From assembly GCA_030747595.1 (NCBI GenBank), contig JASLKK010000002.1:121018-185017 (forward strand): DNA of 64,000 nucleotides, given 5' to 3'. The notes under the pieces are model-generated. The model had not been told where the DNA came from, did no database searches, and worked only from the letters and a program-made list of their open reading frames with translations. Each line of letters starts with the position of its first letter. Position 1 is the first letter of the stretch. Source of the stretch: Acidimicrobiales bacterium. GTDB taxonomy: Bacteria > Actinomycetota > Acidimicrobiia > Acidimicrobiales > MedAcidi-G1. A program made the translations under genes and the position numbers. Shown here in pieces: positions 39,043-48,169 of this stretch.

Positions 39043-40452
39043 CTACCGCAGGAGCCGGTTCAGCCATTCCACCCGACGAGACGGTTGGCCGGTGCGGGCC
39101 TCTGCCCGGTCGGCACCTGCGGCCATCCAAAGGCCAGCGGTGACACCCACCCAGCGCAGTGGCTCGGGTTCCCACCTCCGAGCCTGGTGGCCGATCCATG
39201 GGAGGTCCGTGCGGCCACTCGCCGTCTCAGTGATCAGTTCAGCGATGGTGTGCCCGGCCAGTTTGGCGGTGGCCACCCCGTCGCCCACGTAGCCGCCAGC
39301 CCACGCCATGCCCGAGGGCCGGTCAAAGCCACACGACGGGACCCAGTCGCGGGTCAGGCCCATGACGCCACCCCACCGGTGGGTAATCGCCGCTTCACCC
39401 AGTACCGGGAACAGTTGCCGCAGCGAGGCTTCGACCTTGTCATGTACCTCGTGGTGAACCCCGGTGGTCGACGAGACCTTCGATCCGAACTGGTAGGGAG
39501 CTCCCCTTCCCCCCATGGCGATGCGGCCGTCGGCTGTGCGTTGGCCGTAGATGATGAGATTGCGGCCATCGCCGAACGTGGGTCGGTCGGTCAGGCCGAT
39601 CTCGTCCCACACGGCGTTCGGCAGTGGTTCAGTGGCCACCATCATCGAGTACAGAGGGACGAGGGTGCGGCGGTGGCCGACCAGGTCCCGGGTGTAGCCC
39701 TCGGTGGCCCGCACTACGACGTCGGCCCGCACTGTGCCCTGGTCGGTCTCCAGCCGGGCTGAACTGGTCGGGTCGGCAGGGTGGATGGCCGACACGGCGG
39801 TCCGTTCGTGGATGGTGCCGCCCAGACGTTCTACGGTTTCGGCCAGACCTCGCACCAGCCGGCTCGGGTGGATGGCCGCCACGTGTCGGTTGAACCAACC
39901 GCCGACCACGTCGGTGGCGTTGCACAATGAACGGGCCTCGTCGCCGTCGACCCAATGAACGTCGTCGTCGGTTAGCCCGAGGGCGTGCCGGGCCCTTACG
40001 CCGGCGCCGATCCGTTCGGCCTGGGGGCCACTGCGGGCCATGTCGATCCAGCCGCCCTTGGCGTAGTGGCAGTCAATGCCCTCGGTCTCGGCCACTCGGC
40101 CGATGTCATCGATGGCGTCGTACAGTCCACGCATCTGGCGGACCGCGGCCTCCGGGGTGGATCGGGCGGCCCAGTCCATAGGGCTGATGCTGTACTCGCC
40201 GAGGGCCCAGCCTCCGTTTCGTCCCGAGGCACCAAATCCGGCGATCTCGCGTTCCACGACCACGACGCGAAGGCCGGGGTCGATTCGCAGCAGGTGGTAG
40301 GCGGTCCAGAGGCCAGTAAAGCCGGCGCCCACGATGGCCACGTCGGCATCCCGGTCGCCTTGAAGGGCCGGGCGGGGGTCGAGAGACCCGGGCACGGTGT
40401 CGTGCCAGAACGAGACGGCACGGTCGTCGCGGGGTTCCTCAAGGTTGTCCAT
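39043..40452 (-). CDS. FAD-dependent amine oxidase, DAO (PuuB-like) family
   Basis: A 469-residue flavoprotein. VAIVGAGFTGLWTAYHLLRIDPGLRVVVVERE is the dinucleotide-binding fold at about 38-70; FGASGRNGGWALGE follows; GGVMGLTRDWVPS and YVGDGVATAKLAGHTIAEL are the C-terminal flavin contacts. ATG at 40452 (MDNLEEP) is used since the in-frame extension to 40977 overlaps the next oxidase gene in a shadow frame. It follows the other DAO gene by 47 nt, divergent from the potABCD genes, so the pair probably oxidises imported amines such as putrescine derivatives. The two oxidases share the fold but little identity. Confidence 0.88.
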   Translation of the reverse strand: MDNLEEPRDDRAVSFWHDTVPGSLDPRPALQGDRDADVAIVGAGFTGLWTAYHLLRIDPGLRVVVVEREIAGFGASGRNGGWALGEYSISPMDWAARSTPEAAVRQMRGLYDAIDDIGRVAETEGIDCHYAKGGWIDMARSGPQAERIGAGVRARHALGLTDDDVHWVDGDEARSLCNATDVVGGWFNRHVAAIHPSRLVRGLAETVERLGGTIHERTAVSAIHPADPTSSARLETDQGTVRADVVVRATEGYTRDLVGHRRTLVPLYSMMVATEPLPNAVWDEIGLTDRPTFGDGRNLIIYGQRTADGRIAMGGRGAPYQFGSKVSSTTGVHHEVHDKVEASLRQLFPVLGEAAITHRWGGVMGLTRDWVPSCGFDRPSGMAWAGGYVGDGVATAKLAGHTIAELITETASGRTDLPWIGHQARRWEPEPLRWVGVTAGLWMAAGADRAEARTGQPSRRVEWLNRLLR

Positions 40453-40499
40453 CGGGTCGAACCTAGGCGGCGGGCGGTTCGAGTCTGACCACCAGGCGG

Positions 40500-41942
40500 T
40501 CAGCTGTCGAAGCCGATTCCGAAGCGGTCCAGTAGTGACAGCCAGGGCCCGCGTCGTCCATCCCGACGGTCGCAGTCCTTGATCGCCCGACGGGTGAGCT
40601 GGATGGCCGGCCAGCGCAGCGGTTCCGGGGGGAACGGAAACGGGGCCCGTCGAACCATCTCCAGCGAAGTTCGTTCCGAGGTGATTCCGTCGACCAGATC
40701 CAGGGCCACCCGGGCACCGAACCGGCTGGCCCCCACCCCCAGCCCGGTGTACCCGGCAACCCATGCCGCCCGCCCCCGGTGGCTTGTGCCCCACGTGCAG
40801 GTGAACCGGCTGGTGGCGGCGATCGGGCCGCCCCACCGGTGGGTGAACCGGATGCCCTCCAGTTGGGGGAAGGTCGCCAGAAAGTGTCGGGCCAGGGTAC
40901 GGGTGGTCGACTCGCTTTGTTCGTGGCCCGGGTCCACCCGGTTGCCGAAGTGGTACAGCGCGTCCCACCCACCCCACAGGATCCGGTTGTCGGGGGTGAG
41001 GCGGTAGTAGTGGAACTGGTTGCCCACGTCGGACAGTCCCTCCCGGCCTATCCAGCCCAGGGACGCCAACTGCGTCGACGACAGGGGCTCGGTAGCCAGT
41101 ACGTGGTCGTAGACCGGTGCCACCCTCTTTCGGATGGCCCGAATCGGCGATCGGTAGGCGTTGGTGGCCACCACCGCCCGGTCCGTTGTGACCGTGCCTT
41201 GGTCGGTTTCGACCCGGATGCTGCTCAGGGTGGCCTCCAACGACCGGACGGCGCTGTGGTCGTGGAACCGGACGCCCAGGCTCTCGGCAGCGGTCCGCAG
41301 GCCCCAGGCCAGGCGGGCCGGGTCCAGCATCACCGTGCGGTTGGGTATCAGCAGTCCGGCCCGGTACAGCGGAGAGTCGACCCGGGACCGGGTGGTCGGG
41401 GCGTCAAGCAGGGTGGCCTCGATGCCGTGGGCGAGGTGCACGTCCATGGCATCGGCCAACTCAACGGCCTGCCAGTCGGTGACTGCGACGTTCAACTCAC
41501 CGGTCCGCTCGGCTCCGCAGTCGATGTCGTGGCGGTCGATGGTGGCCACGATGTCGCCCAGGTTCTCATCGCCGAGTCGGACCAGGTCGGCGATCTCCTT
41601 GGGCCAGTGGGCCACCCCGTTCTCCAGGCCGTGGGTGAGTGAGGCGTCGCAAAACCCACCGTTGCGCCCTGTTGCACCCGCTGCAGTCTCGTTGGCTTCT
41701 AGGACCACGACCGTCCGCCCGGGGTCGGCCTCGACCGCGCACAACGCGGTCCACAATCCGGTGAAACCTCCGCCCACGACCACGAGGTCGGCGGTAGTCG
41801 GACCATCTAGCGTTGGAGCGGGAACCGGTCGGGCGGGTTGGTCCAGCCAGAGCACCGTGGGGGCCGAGTCGGCCAGCGCCGCATCCACCACGTCGCTGCG
41901 CGGGCCTCCTCCGGCGGCGGTCAGGAAGGAATCTGCCCTCAT
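40500..41942 (-). CDS. FAD-dependent amine oxidase, DAO (PuuB-like) family
   Basis: A 480-residue flavoprotein with LVVVGGGFTGLWTALCAVEADPGRTVVVLEANETAAGATGRNGGFCDAS, a GRNGG flavin contact and late FTHRWGGPIAATSRFT and YTGLGVGASRFGARVA blocks. It is the first gene of the pair and is divergent from the second PotABCD importer, with a 217-nt regulatory gap. The long N-terminal segment before the Rossmann motif (about 50 residues) is longer than in PuuB itself. It likely oxidises an imported polyamine or gamma-glutamyl polyamine, yielding an aldehyde; no gamma-glutamylputrescine synthetase gene is in the window, so direct oxidation is possible. Confidence 0.88.
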   Translation of the reverse strand: MRADSFLTAAGGGPRSDVVDAALADSAPTVLWLDQPARPVPAPTLDGPTTADLVVVGGGFTGLWTALCAVEADPGRTVVVLEANETAAGATGRNGGFCDASLTHGLENGVAHWPKEIADLVRLGDENLGDIVATIDRHDIDCGAERTGELNVAVTDWQAVELADAMDVHLAHGIEATLLDAPTTRSRVDSPLYRAGLLIPNRTVMLDPARLAWGLRTAAESLGVRFHDHSAVRSLEATLSSIRVETDQGTVTTDRAVVATNAYRSPIRAIRKRVAPVYDHVLATEPLSSTQLASLGWIGREGLSDVGNQFHYYRLTPDNRILWGGWDALYHFGNRVDPGHEQSESTTRTLARHFLATFPQLEGIRFTHRWGGPIAATSRFTCTWGTSHRGRAAWVAGYTGLGVGASRFGARVALDLVDGITSERTSLEMVRRAPFPFPPEPLRWPAIQLTRRAIKDCDRRDGRRGPWLSLLDRFGIGFDS

Positions 41943-41981
41943 CGGCTGTCCTTGCCGGCCTCCGTCATTCCAACGGAACAG

Positions 41982-41997
41982 GTAGCAGAAATGCTAC
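41982..41997. promoter_or_regulatory. Inverted repeat in the divergent oxidase / potABCD control region
   Basis: GTAGCA (41982-41987) and TGCTAC (41992-41997) flank GAAA. It lies 40 nt before the oxidase ATG at 41942 and 163 nt before the ATPase ATG at 42160. It is a candidate operator, perhaps for the AsnC/Lrp protein encoded at 47650. The rest of the 217-nt gap shows no clear promoter hexamers. Confidence 0.45.
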
Positions 41998-42159
41998 TGA
42001 GCGACGAAATCCATTGCATAACTAGCAGCTCGACGACGGATTCAGTAGTGTGCTGCACGGCATGGAGAGTAGTCCTTCCGTGCTCGGGGGCGAGTGGCTC
42101 GGCCGGTACTCCAGAATGGGTCCGGCGGGTCCAGATGAGGGACGGGGAGGACCGAATCG

Positions 42160-43257
42160 ATGAACGAAACCACGAACGGGCAGGGCCCAGCTGTCGAGTT
42201 GGCCGGGGTGGTAAAGCGCTTCGGCGATCGCTCGGGCACCGAGGTGACTGCGGTGGACCACATTGACCTCACCATCACCGATGGCGAGTTCTTCTCCCTG
42301 CTCGGCCCGTCAGGCTGCGGCAAGACCACCACTCTACGCATGGTGGCCGGCCTCGAATTGCCGACCGCCGGGTCTATCCGTATCCACGGTGAGGAGATGG
42401 GCCTCCGTCCGCCCAACAAGCGACCTGTTAACACCGTCTTCCAGAGCTACGCGCTTTTCCCCCACATGACGGTGGCCGCCAACGTCGGCTTCGGCCTCGA
42501 GATGCGCAAGGTCCCCGCTTCCGAGCGCAAGGACCTCATCGACTGGGCCATCGACCTGGTCGAGATGGGTTCCATGGCCCACCGCAAGCCCACCCAGTTG
42601 TCGGGTGGCCAGCAGCAGCGGGTGGCTTTGGCCCGGGCGTTGGTGAACCGGCCCGAGGTGCTCCTGTTGGATGAGCCGCTGGGGGCTCTCGACCTGAAGC
42701 TCCGCCAGCAGATGCAACTCGAACTCAAGAACCTCCAACGCGAGGTCGGCATCACCTTCGTTTACGTCACCCACGACCAGGAGGAGGCGGTCACCATGAG
42801 TGACCGCATTGGCGTCATGCATGAGGGTCGCCTCCTACAGGTCGACACGCCCGAGGCCATCTACGAGCGGCCCACCACCCGGTTCGTGGCCGACTTCATC
42901 GGACAGACCAACTTCCTCGAGGCCACGGTGGCCAGCGGCGAGGAGGTTGTGCTGTCGAACGGCGACCGCCTCCGCCTGTCGTCGGACCAGCCGGCCGGGT
43001 CGTCAGTGGCCGTCACCGTCCGACCCGAGCGACTCACCGTGCACCGCCGGGGCGAGGCGCCCACGGATCGTCATTGCGTCGAGGGCCGGGTGGAGACCGT
43101 CACCTACCTGGGCAACGCCGTGGTCTACGGCATCGGCGTGGACTGGATGCACCTCGAGGTCCGTTGTCCAGCCACCCTGGCCGGCGACCGTCGGGACGTG
43201 GGCGACGACGTCACGGTGTCCTTCGAGCCCGACCACGCCGCGGTGGTGACCGGCTGA
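42160..43257 (+). CDS. potA: ABC transporter ATP-binding protein, spermidine/putrescine (PotA) type
   Basis: A 365-residue PotA-type ATPase. Walker A is GPSGCGKTT at residues 49-57, [12 protein letters not shown] holds the Q-loop, [15 protein letters not shown] is the signature, [12 protein letters not shown]alker [10 protein letters not shown] the switch His. A TOBE domain follows from about 270. GGGGAGG sits nine nt upstream of ATG 42160. It begins the potABCD operon and is a paralogue of the first importer ATPase at 1054, with the same motifs but clearly diverged flanks; the first lies apart from its permeases, this one is in standard order. Confidence 0.92.
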   Translation: MNETTNGQGPAVELAGVVKRFGDRSGTEVTAVDHIDLTITDGEFFSLLGPSGCGKTTTLRMVAGLELPTAGSIRIHGEEMGLRPPNKRPVNTVFQSYALFPHMTVAANVGFGLEMRKVPASERKDLIDWAIDLVEMGSMAHRKPTQLSGGQQQRVALARALVNRPEVLLLDEPLGALDLKLRQQMQLELKNLQREVGITFVYVTHDQEEAVTMSDRIGVMHEGRLLQVDTPEAIYERPTTRFVADFIGQTNFLEATVASGEEVVLSNGDRLRLSSDQPAGSSVAVTVRPERLTVHRRGEAPTDRHCVEGRVETVTYLGNAVVYGIGVDWMHLEVRCPATLAGDRRDVGDDVTVSFEPDHAAVVTG

Positions 43258-44177
43258 TGCCCGTCGAGGCACCTCCGGGCGACGCTCCGGAACTGGAGGA
43301 CGCCACCGAGGTGGCCACACCTGGTCTGGAGCACCAGGCCGAACGCGCCAAGGCGCGTCAGGGCTTTCTGCTGGGGCTGCCCACCATCGTCTACTTGCTG
43401 ATCTTCTTCGTTGCCCCGCTGGGATTCGTGGTGGCCTACTCCTTCGCCACCCGCACCAGCACCGGCCGGACCGAGTTACGCGACTTCAACCTGAACGCCT
43501 ACGCCCGCCTCGGCGACGACATCATCATGACGGTTGCCTGGCGGTCGCTGTGGATGGCCGTGCTGGCCACGCTGATCTGCCTGGTGCTGGCTTACCCGCT
43601 GGCCTACTTCATTTCGACCCGCAGTCCGGCTGTACGCAACATGCTCCTGGTCGCGGTGATGATCCCGTTCTGGTCAAACTTCCTGATCCGGACTTACGCC
43701 TGGCGGGTACTGCTTGACAGCGACGGGCTCGTGACCCAGGGCCTGGAGTTGCTCGGTCTAGGGGATGGACGCATCCTGTTCACCTCCAATGCTGTGATCC
43801 TGGGCCTCGTCTACGGCTACCTGCCGTTCATGGTGCTGCCTCTGTACGCGGCCATCGAGCGCGTCGACTGGAGCCTCGTGGAAGGTGCCCGTGACCTCTA
43901 CGCCAGTGGCTGGGCGGCCTTTCGCCGGGTGGTGTGGCCGCTGTCGCGCCCTGGCGTCATTGCTGGTTCGATGCTGGTCTTCGTGCCCAGCTTCGGGGCC
44001 TACGTCACCCCGGCCATCCTGGGCGGCAACAAGGAGGGCCTGCTGGGCAGTTACATCGTGCTGCAGTTCCTTTCGGCCCGGAACGGGCCGGTGGGTTCGG
44101 CAGTGTCGGTGGTGGTCCTCGGCGTGATGCTCGTCAGCACACTCATCTACTTCCGGGCCGGGGGGAAGAACCTGTGA
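43257..44177 (+). CDS. potB: ABC transporter permease, PotB type
   Basis: A 306-residue permease with six predicted spans (first at GLPTIVYLLIFFVAPLGFVVAYSF) and coupling loop LVEGARDLYASGWAAFRRVVWPLSRPG. MVAVMIPFWSNFLIRTYAWRVLL and YGYLPFMVLPLYAAIERVD are standard PotB blocks. ATG at 43257 overlaps the ATPase stop by one base, in frame with the conserved domain; the open frame upstream (43074) is a shadow. Order potA, potB, potC, potD makes this a textbook importer operon. Confidence 0.92.
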   Translation: MPVEAPPGDAPELEDATEVATPGLEHQAERAKARQGFLLGLPTIVYLLIFFVAPLGFVVAYSFATRTSTGRTELRDFNLNAYARLGDDIIMTVAWRSLWMAVLATLICLVLAYPLAYFISTRSPAVRNMLLVAVMIPFWSNFLIRTYAWRVLLDSDGLVTQGLELLGLGDGRILFTSNAVILGLVYGYLPFMVLPLYAAIERVDWSLVEGARDLYASGWAAFRRVVWPLSRPGVIAGSMLVFVPSFGAYVTPAILGGNKEGLLGSYIVLQFLSARNGPVGSAVSVVVLGVMLVSTLIYFRAGGKNL

Positions 44178-45031
44178 GCAAGGGCGTCGCCAAGTCGACC
44201 GCTGAACCCCAGGGGGCTAGTCGCTGGCTGCTTCGCGGCCACTCGGCGGCCGTGTTCGCCTTCTTCTACGCCCCGATCGTCGTGCTCTGCGTCTTCTCGT
44301 TCAACGACAGCAACGCGGTGGGAAACTGGAACGGCTTCACGCTGGACTGGTACTCAGACCTGTTCGCCAACGACAACATCCAGTCCTCGATTTGGGTGTC
44401 GGTCAAGGTGTGCGTGGTGTCGACGCTGATCTCGGTAGTGCTGGGCACTGCTGGAGCGTTGGCCCTCGAACGGTTCCGGTGGTGGGGCCAGAAGGCCTTC
44501 GACGCTGTCCTCTACCTGCCGATCATCATCCCCGACGTCACCATGGCCGTGATGATGCTGGTCTTCTTCAGCGAGACGGCGTCATGGTTCGACTGGATTC
44601 CCGGCGTCAACCTCCAGAACGGCCTCGAGAAGCTGGTGTTCAGCCACGTGGCGTTCAACATCTCGTTCGTGTCGGTGGTGGTAAGGGCCCGTCTGGCCAA
44701 CCTGGACGCCTCCATGGAGGAGGCGGCCGCCGACCTTTACGCCAACCGCTGGCAGGCCTTTCGCCGGGTCACCCTGCCCCAAATCATGCCGGGCGTGATC
44801 GGTGGGGCCCTGCTGGCGGTGACCATCTCGCTGGACGACGTGGTGGTGTCCAGCTTCGTCTCCGCGGTGGGAGGTACCCCGCTGTCGGTGTACGTGTTCG
44901 GCATGTTGCGCAAGGGGGTCACCCCCCTCGTGAACTCCGTGTCGGTCGTGATGTTGGCGGCGTCCATGGCATTCGTCATGGCGTCGCTCGTGATCTCCCG
45001 GGCAACGGGCTCGGAGAGGGAGGAAAGGTGA
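44174..45031 (+). CDS. potC: ABC transporter permease, PotC type
   Basis: A 285-residue permease. The first span is AVFAFFYAPIVVLCVFSF; the periplasmic WNGFTLDWYSDLF and coupling loop MEEAAADLYANRWQAFRRVTLPQIMPGVIGG are PotC landmarks. GTG at 44174 overlaps the PotB stop as GTGA, so it is translationally coupled. The frame extends upstream to 43934 only as a shadow of potB. With PotB it forms the membrane channel for polyamine uptake. Confidence 0.92.
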   Translation: MSKGVAKSTAEPQGASRWLLRGHSAAVFAFFYAPIVVLCVFSFNDSNAVGNWNGFTLDWYSDLFANDNIQSSIWVSVKVCVVSTLISVVLGTAGALALERFRWWGQKAFDAVLYLPIIIPDVTMAVMMLVFFSETASWFDWIPGVNLQNGLEKLVFSHVAFNISFVSVVVRARLANLDASMEEAAADLYANRWQAFRRVTLPQIMPGVIGGALLAVTISLDDVVVSSFVSAVGGTPLSVYVFGMLRKGVTPLVNSVSVVMLAASMAFVMASLVISRATGSEREER

Positions 45032-45036
45032 GTGCA

Positions 45037-46140
45037 ATGAGGAAGTGGATTCGAATCGTCGCCCTGTTGGGCATCCTCAGCGTCGTAGCCGCTAGTTGCG
45101 GCAGCGATTCTGAGGAAGCTGCAGGCGATTTCAAGCAGTGCGACGCCGGTGAGACCGACGGTGACCTGGCGTTCTTCAACTGGTCGGAGTACATGGACCC
45201 TGACCTGATCGCGGCGTTCCAGGACGAGTTCGGGGTCAGCGTGACCGAGGACTTCTACCCGTCCAACGAAGAGATGTTTGCCAAGATCTCGCCCGGAGGA
45301 ACGGGCTACGACGTAATCGTCCCGTCGGACTACATGATCTCAATCCTGAGGTCGGAAGCTCTGATCCAGCCCATCCAGAAGGACGCGGTACCCAACCACG
45401 TCAACATCGCCGACAAGTTCGCCGATCCGCCGTTCGATCCGGGGAACACCTACACGCAGCCCTATCAGTGGGGCACCACCGGGGTGGGCGTGGACCTAGG
45501 CGTGACCGGGCACGACATCCCGCTGACCTGGGGCCTGCTCTTCGACGCCGACCTCGCCGAGCAGTACGGCCTGTCGGGCAAGATCAGCCTGCTGGACGAT
45601 CCACGCGAGACCATGGGTGCAGCGCTCAAGTACCTGGGTTACTCACTGAACTCCACGTCGGCCGACGAGCTGGCCGAGGCCGAGGCGGTCATCGCCGACG
45701 CCGTCAGCCGGGTCGCCGCCTTCGATTCGGACCAGTACAGCGAGCTGGTGGTAGCCGGGGAGACCATCGCCGGTCACGGTTACAGCGGCAACTTCCTCTG
45801 GGACTTCGAGGAGGGTGAGAGCGAGTACACCTACTTCGTGCCCGACGAGGGTGGCACGGTCTGGGTGGACGGCATGGCCGTCCTAGTTGACGCGCCGCAT
45901 CCCTGCACGGCTTTCGCCTTCATCAACTTCCTGTTGGACGCCCACAACGGTGCGCAACTGACGAACTTCAACTGGTACGCCAGCCCCAACGGCGCCGCTG
46001 AGGAGTTCATCGACCAGGAGGTGCTCGACAACCAGATCATCTACCCGTCCGCGGCGACGATGGAGCGCCTCGAGTTCATCGAGGACACCGGTGAGTTCGA
46101 GATCGAGTACACCGACGCTCTGACCAGGGCGCGCGGCTGA
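45037..46140 (+). CDS. potD: Polyamine-type substrate-binding lipoprotein (PotD)
   Basis: A 367-residue binding protein. The signal peptide KWIRIVALLGILSVVAASC ends in a lipobox with Cys near residue 21, so it is a membrane-anchored lipoprotein; unlike the first importer it has a Sec rather than a Tat leader. The mature part shows LAFFNWSEYMDPDLIAAFQDEFGVSVTEDFY, GYDVIVPSDYMISILR and YTQPYQWGTTGVG, close to PotD/PotF. ATG at 45037 follows GAGGAAAG; the in-frame GTG at 45028 overlapping the potC stop is an alternative. It ends potABCD and is followed by a large hairpin. Confidence 0.92.
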   Translation: MRKWIRIVALLGILSVVAASCGSDSEEAAGDFKQCDAGETDGDLAFFNWSEYMDPDLIAAFQDEFGVSVTEDFYPSNEEMFAKISPGGTGYDVIVPSDYMISILRSEALIQPIQKDAVPNHVNIADKFADPPFDPGNTYTQPYQWGTTGVGVDLGVTGHDIPLTWGLLFDADLAEQYGLSGKISLLDDPRETMGAALKYLGYSLNSTSADELAEAEAVIADAVSRVAAFDSDQYSELVVAGETIAGHGYSGNFLWDFEEGESEYTYFVPDEGGTVWVDGMAVLVDAPHPCTAFAFINFLLDAHNGAQLTNFNWYASPNGAAEEFIDQEVLDNQIIYPSAATMERLEFIEDTGEFEIEYTDALTRARG

Positions 46141-46153
46141 TCCTTCCTCCCTT

Positions 46154-46201
46154 CCGGTCGGCGGGTCGGGGTGCAAGACGCACTTTCGGCCCGCCGACCG
46201 G
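46154..46201. terminator. 12-nt-stem hairpin after potD
   Basis: CCGGTCGGCGGG (46154-46165) pairs perfectly with CCCGCCGACCGG (46190-46201), and the loop itself contains GTGC/GCAC. It begins 14 nt after the potD stop and ends 70 nt before the aminotransferase ATG. No T-run follows. It may terminate or attenuate transcription between importer and catabolic genes, or stabilise the potABCD mRNA. Confidence 0.6.
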
Positions 46202-46271
46202 GCGGGCCCACCGCCGGTTTCGGGCGGCGGGACGGCGAGATGAACAAACGAACGATGATGGGAACCTGACG

Positions 46272-47639
46272 ATGAGCGAGCACCAGCGCCTGGCTGAACT
46301 GGCCGAAAAGCACCTGTGGGGACACTTCTCTGTCCTCAAGAACGACATTGACGGGACCCGGGTCATCGAGCGCGGCCAGGGCTGCCACGTGTGGGACGCC
46401 GAGGGGAACCGGTACCTCGATGGTCTAGCCGGTTTGTTCGTCAGCCAACTGGGGCACGGTCGCCCTGAACTGGCTCGGGCGGCCGGGGACCAGGCAGCGA
46501 CGCTCGGGTACTTCCCCATCTGGACCTACGGGCACCCGACGGCCATTGAACTGTCGGCCATTCTGGCTGGACTGGCGCCAGGTGACCTGAACCGGGTGTT
46601 CTTCACTACCGGTGGATCCGAGGCCGTCGAGTCGGCCTGGAAGCTGGCTCGCCAGTACTTCAAGTTGAAGGGCAAGCCCGACAAAGTCAAGGTCGTCAGT
46701 CGGAACCTCGCCTACCACGGGACCACGATGGGTGCGCTGTCCATCACCGGGCTTGATTCCATCAAGACGGTGTTCGAGCCGCTAGTGCCCGGTGCGATCA
46801 AGGTGCCCGAGACCAACCACTACCGGTGCCCGACCTGTCAGGACGACCCGCACTGCTCGTTGCACGCGGCAGACGCCATCGAAGAGGCCATCATCAGGGA
46901 GGGTCCCGACACCGTGGCTGCCCTGTTCGTTGAGCCGGTGCAGAATGCCGGCGGCTGCTTTGTGCCCCCGCCCGGCTATTTCGACCGGGTCCGTGAGATC
47001 TGCAACCGTCACGACGTGTTGCTGGTTTCCGACGAGGTCATCTGCGCCTACGGGCGCATCGGCCACATGTTCGGGTGCGAGCGGTTTGGCTACATACCCG
47101 ACGTGATCACCTCGGCGAAGGGCCTCACCTCGGGCTACGCGCCGCTCGGCGCCATGATCGTGAGTGACCGGGTGGCCGAGCCCTTCGTGGGCACCGGCGA
47201 CTCGTTCCTGCATGGCATTACCTTCGCGGGCCATCCGGTGAGCTGCGCCGTGGCGCTGGCCAACCTCCAGATCTTCCAGGACGAAGGCATCATCGGCCAC
47301 GTCCAGACGAACGAGTCGGCCTTCCGGGCCGCGCTAGACGATCTGGCTGATCTGCCGATCGTCGGCGACATCCGTGGTGCCGGCTACTTCTACGGCATCG
47401 AACTCGTTCGGGACCGCGACACCCGGGCCTCGTTCAGCGACGACGAGCGCGAGCATCTACTACGAGGTTTCCTGTCCAACCGCCTTCTGGAACTAGGCCT
47501 GATCTGTCGGGCCGATGACCGGGGTGAACCGGTTATCCAGCTCTCGCCACCGCTCATCGCCGGCCCAGATGAGTTCGCGGAGATCAACTCGAAACTCCGT
47601 CAGGCGCTAACCGAAGCCATGGCTGAGTTGGGCGTGTAG
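46272..47639 (+). CDS. Class-III aminotransferase (putrescine/omega-amino acid type)
   Basis: A 455-residue PLP enzyme. The PLP lysine lies in DVITSAKGLTSGYAPLGAMIVS, the aspartate in VLLVSDEVICAYGRIGHMFG and the substrate loop has TFAGHPVSCAVALANL. An extra cysteine cluster, HYRCPTCQDDPHCSLHAADAIE, lies near residue 180 and is common in the aspartate-aminotransferase-family subset of putrescine and beta-alanine pyruvate transaminases. It follows potABCD after the hairpin and precedes the AsnC gene by 10 nt, so it probably transaminates the imported polyamine or its omega-amino derivative to an aldehyde. Confidence 0.9.
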   Translation: MSEHQRLAELAEKHLWGHFSVLKNDIDGTRVIERGQGCHVWDAEGNRYLDGLAGLFVSQLGHGRPELARAAGDQAATLGYFPIWTYGHPTAIELSAILAGLAPGDLNRVFFTTGGSEAVESAWKLARQYFKLKGKPDKVKVVSRNLAYHGTTMGALSITGLDSIKTVFEPLVPGAIKVPETNHYRCPTCQDDPHCSLHAADAIEEAIIREGPDTVAALFVEPVQNAGGCFVPPPGYFDRVREICNRHDVLLVSDEVICAYGRIGHMFGCERFGYIPDVITSAKGLTSGYAPLGAMIVSDRVAEPFVGTGDSFLHGITFAGHPVSCAVALANLQIFQDEGIIGHVQTNESAFRAALDDLADLPIVGDIRGAGYFYGIELVRDRDTRASFSDDEREHLLRGFLSNRLLELGLICRADDRGEPVIQLSPPLIAGPDEFAEINSKLRQALTEAMAELGV

Positions 47640-47649
47640 GACCGGCATC

Positions 47650-48141
47650 GTGAACGAGCTGACGGGGGCCCCGGGACGGTCTACGAGCGAGGTCTTCCCT
47701 CTCGACGAAAAGGATCGAGCGATCATCACTGAACTCCAGGTGGACGGGCGCATGTCCTACGCCGACCTAGCGCCACGCGTCGGCCTGTCCCAGGCAGCGG
47801 TGCGTCAGCGGGTCAACCGGCTTATCGGGCGTGGGGTCATGCAGGTGGTGGCCGTGACCGATCCCCTCAGCCTCGGCCTGTCCACCCAGGCCATGGTTGG
47901 TATCAGCGTCTCCGGTGACGTCCGGGCGGTGGCTGCTGCGGTCTCTGAGTGTCGGGAGGCCGAGTATGTCCTGATCACCGCTGGCCGCTACGACGTGCTA
48001 GCCGAGGTTCTGTGCGAGGACAGCGAGGCTCTGCTGTCGCTGGTCAACGACCGAATCCGGTCTATCGACGGCGTGGCCTCCACCGAGGTGTTTCCCATAC
48101 TCAAGATGGAGAAGATGACGTTCTCCTGGGGCACCGGCTAA
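47650..48141 (+). CDS. Lrp/AsnC-family transcriptional regulator
   Basis: A 163-residue protein. The N-terminal helix-turn-helix is LDEKDRAIITELQVDGRMSYADLAPRVGLSQAAVRQRVNRLIGRG; the RAM ligand domain has AMVGISVSGDVRAVAAAVSECREAEYVLITAGRYDVLAEV. AsnC/Lrp proteins bind small amino acids or related molecules. GTG at 47650 is 10 nt after the aminotransferase gene, which is the same operon. It could control the importer/oxidase divergent region at 41.94-42.16 kb, where an inverted repeat lies, and the agmatinase operon downstream. Confidence 0.9.
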   Translation: MNELTGAPGRSTSEVFPLDEKDRAIITELQVDGRMSYADLAPRVGLSQAAVRQRVNRLIGRGVMQVVAVTDPLSLGLSTQAMVGISVSGDVRAVAAAVSECREAEYVLITAGRYDVLAEVLCEDSEALLSLVNDRIRSIDGVASTEVFPILKMEKMTFSWGTG

Positions 48142-48169
48142 CGCTTGCTTCCCGGTCTCACCGGTCTGG

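Noticed and set aside
44392..45036. In-frame upstream extension of the potD gene to 44392
   Set aside because: It lies entirely in a shadow frame of potC and would bury the signal peptide; ATG at 45037 gives a normal lipoprotein leader.
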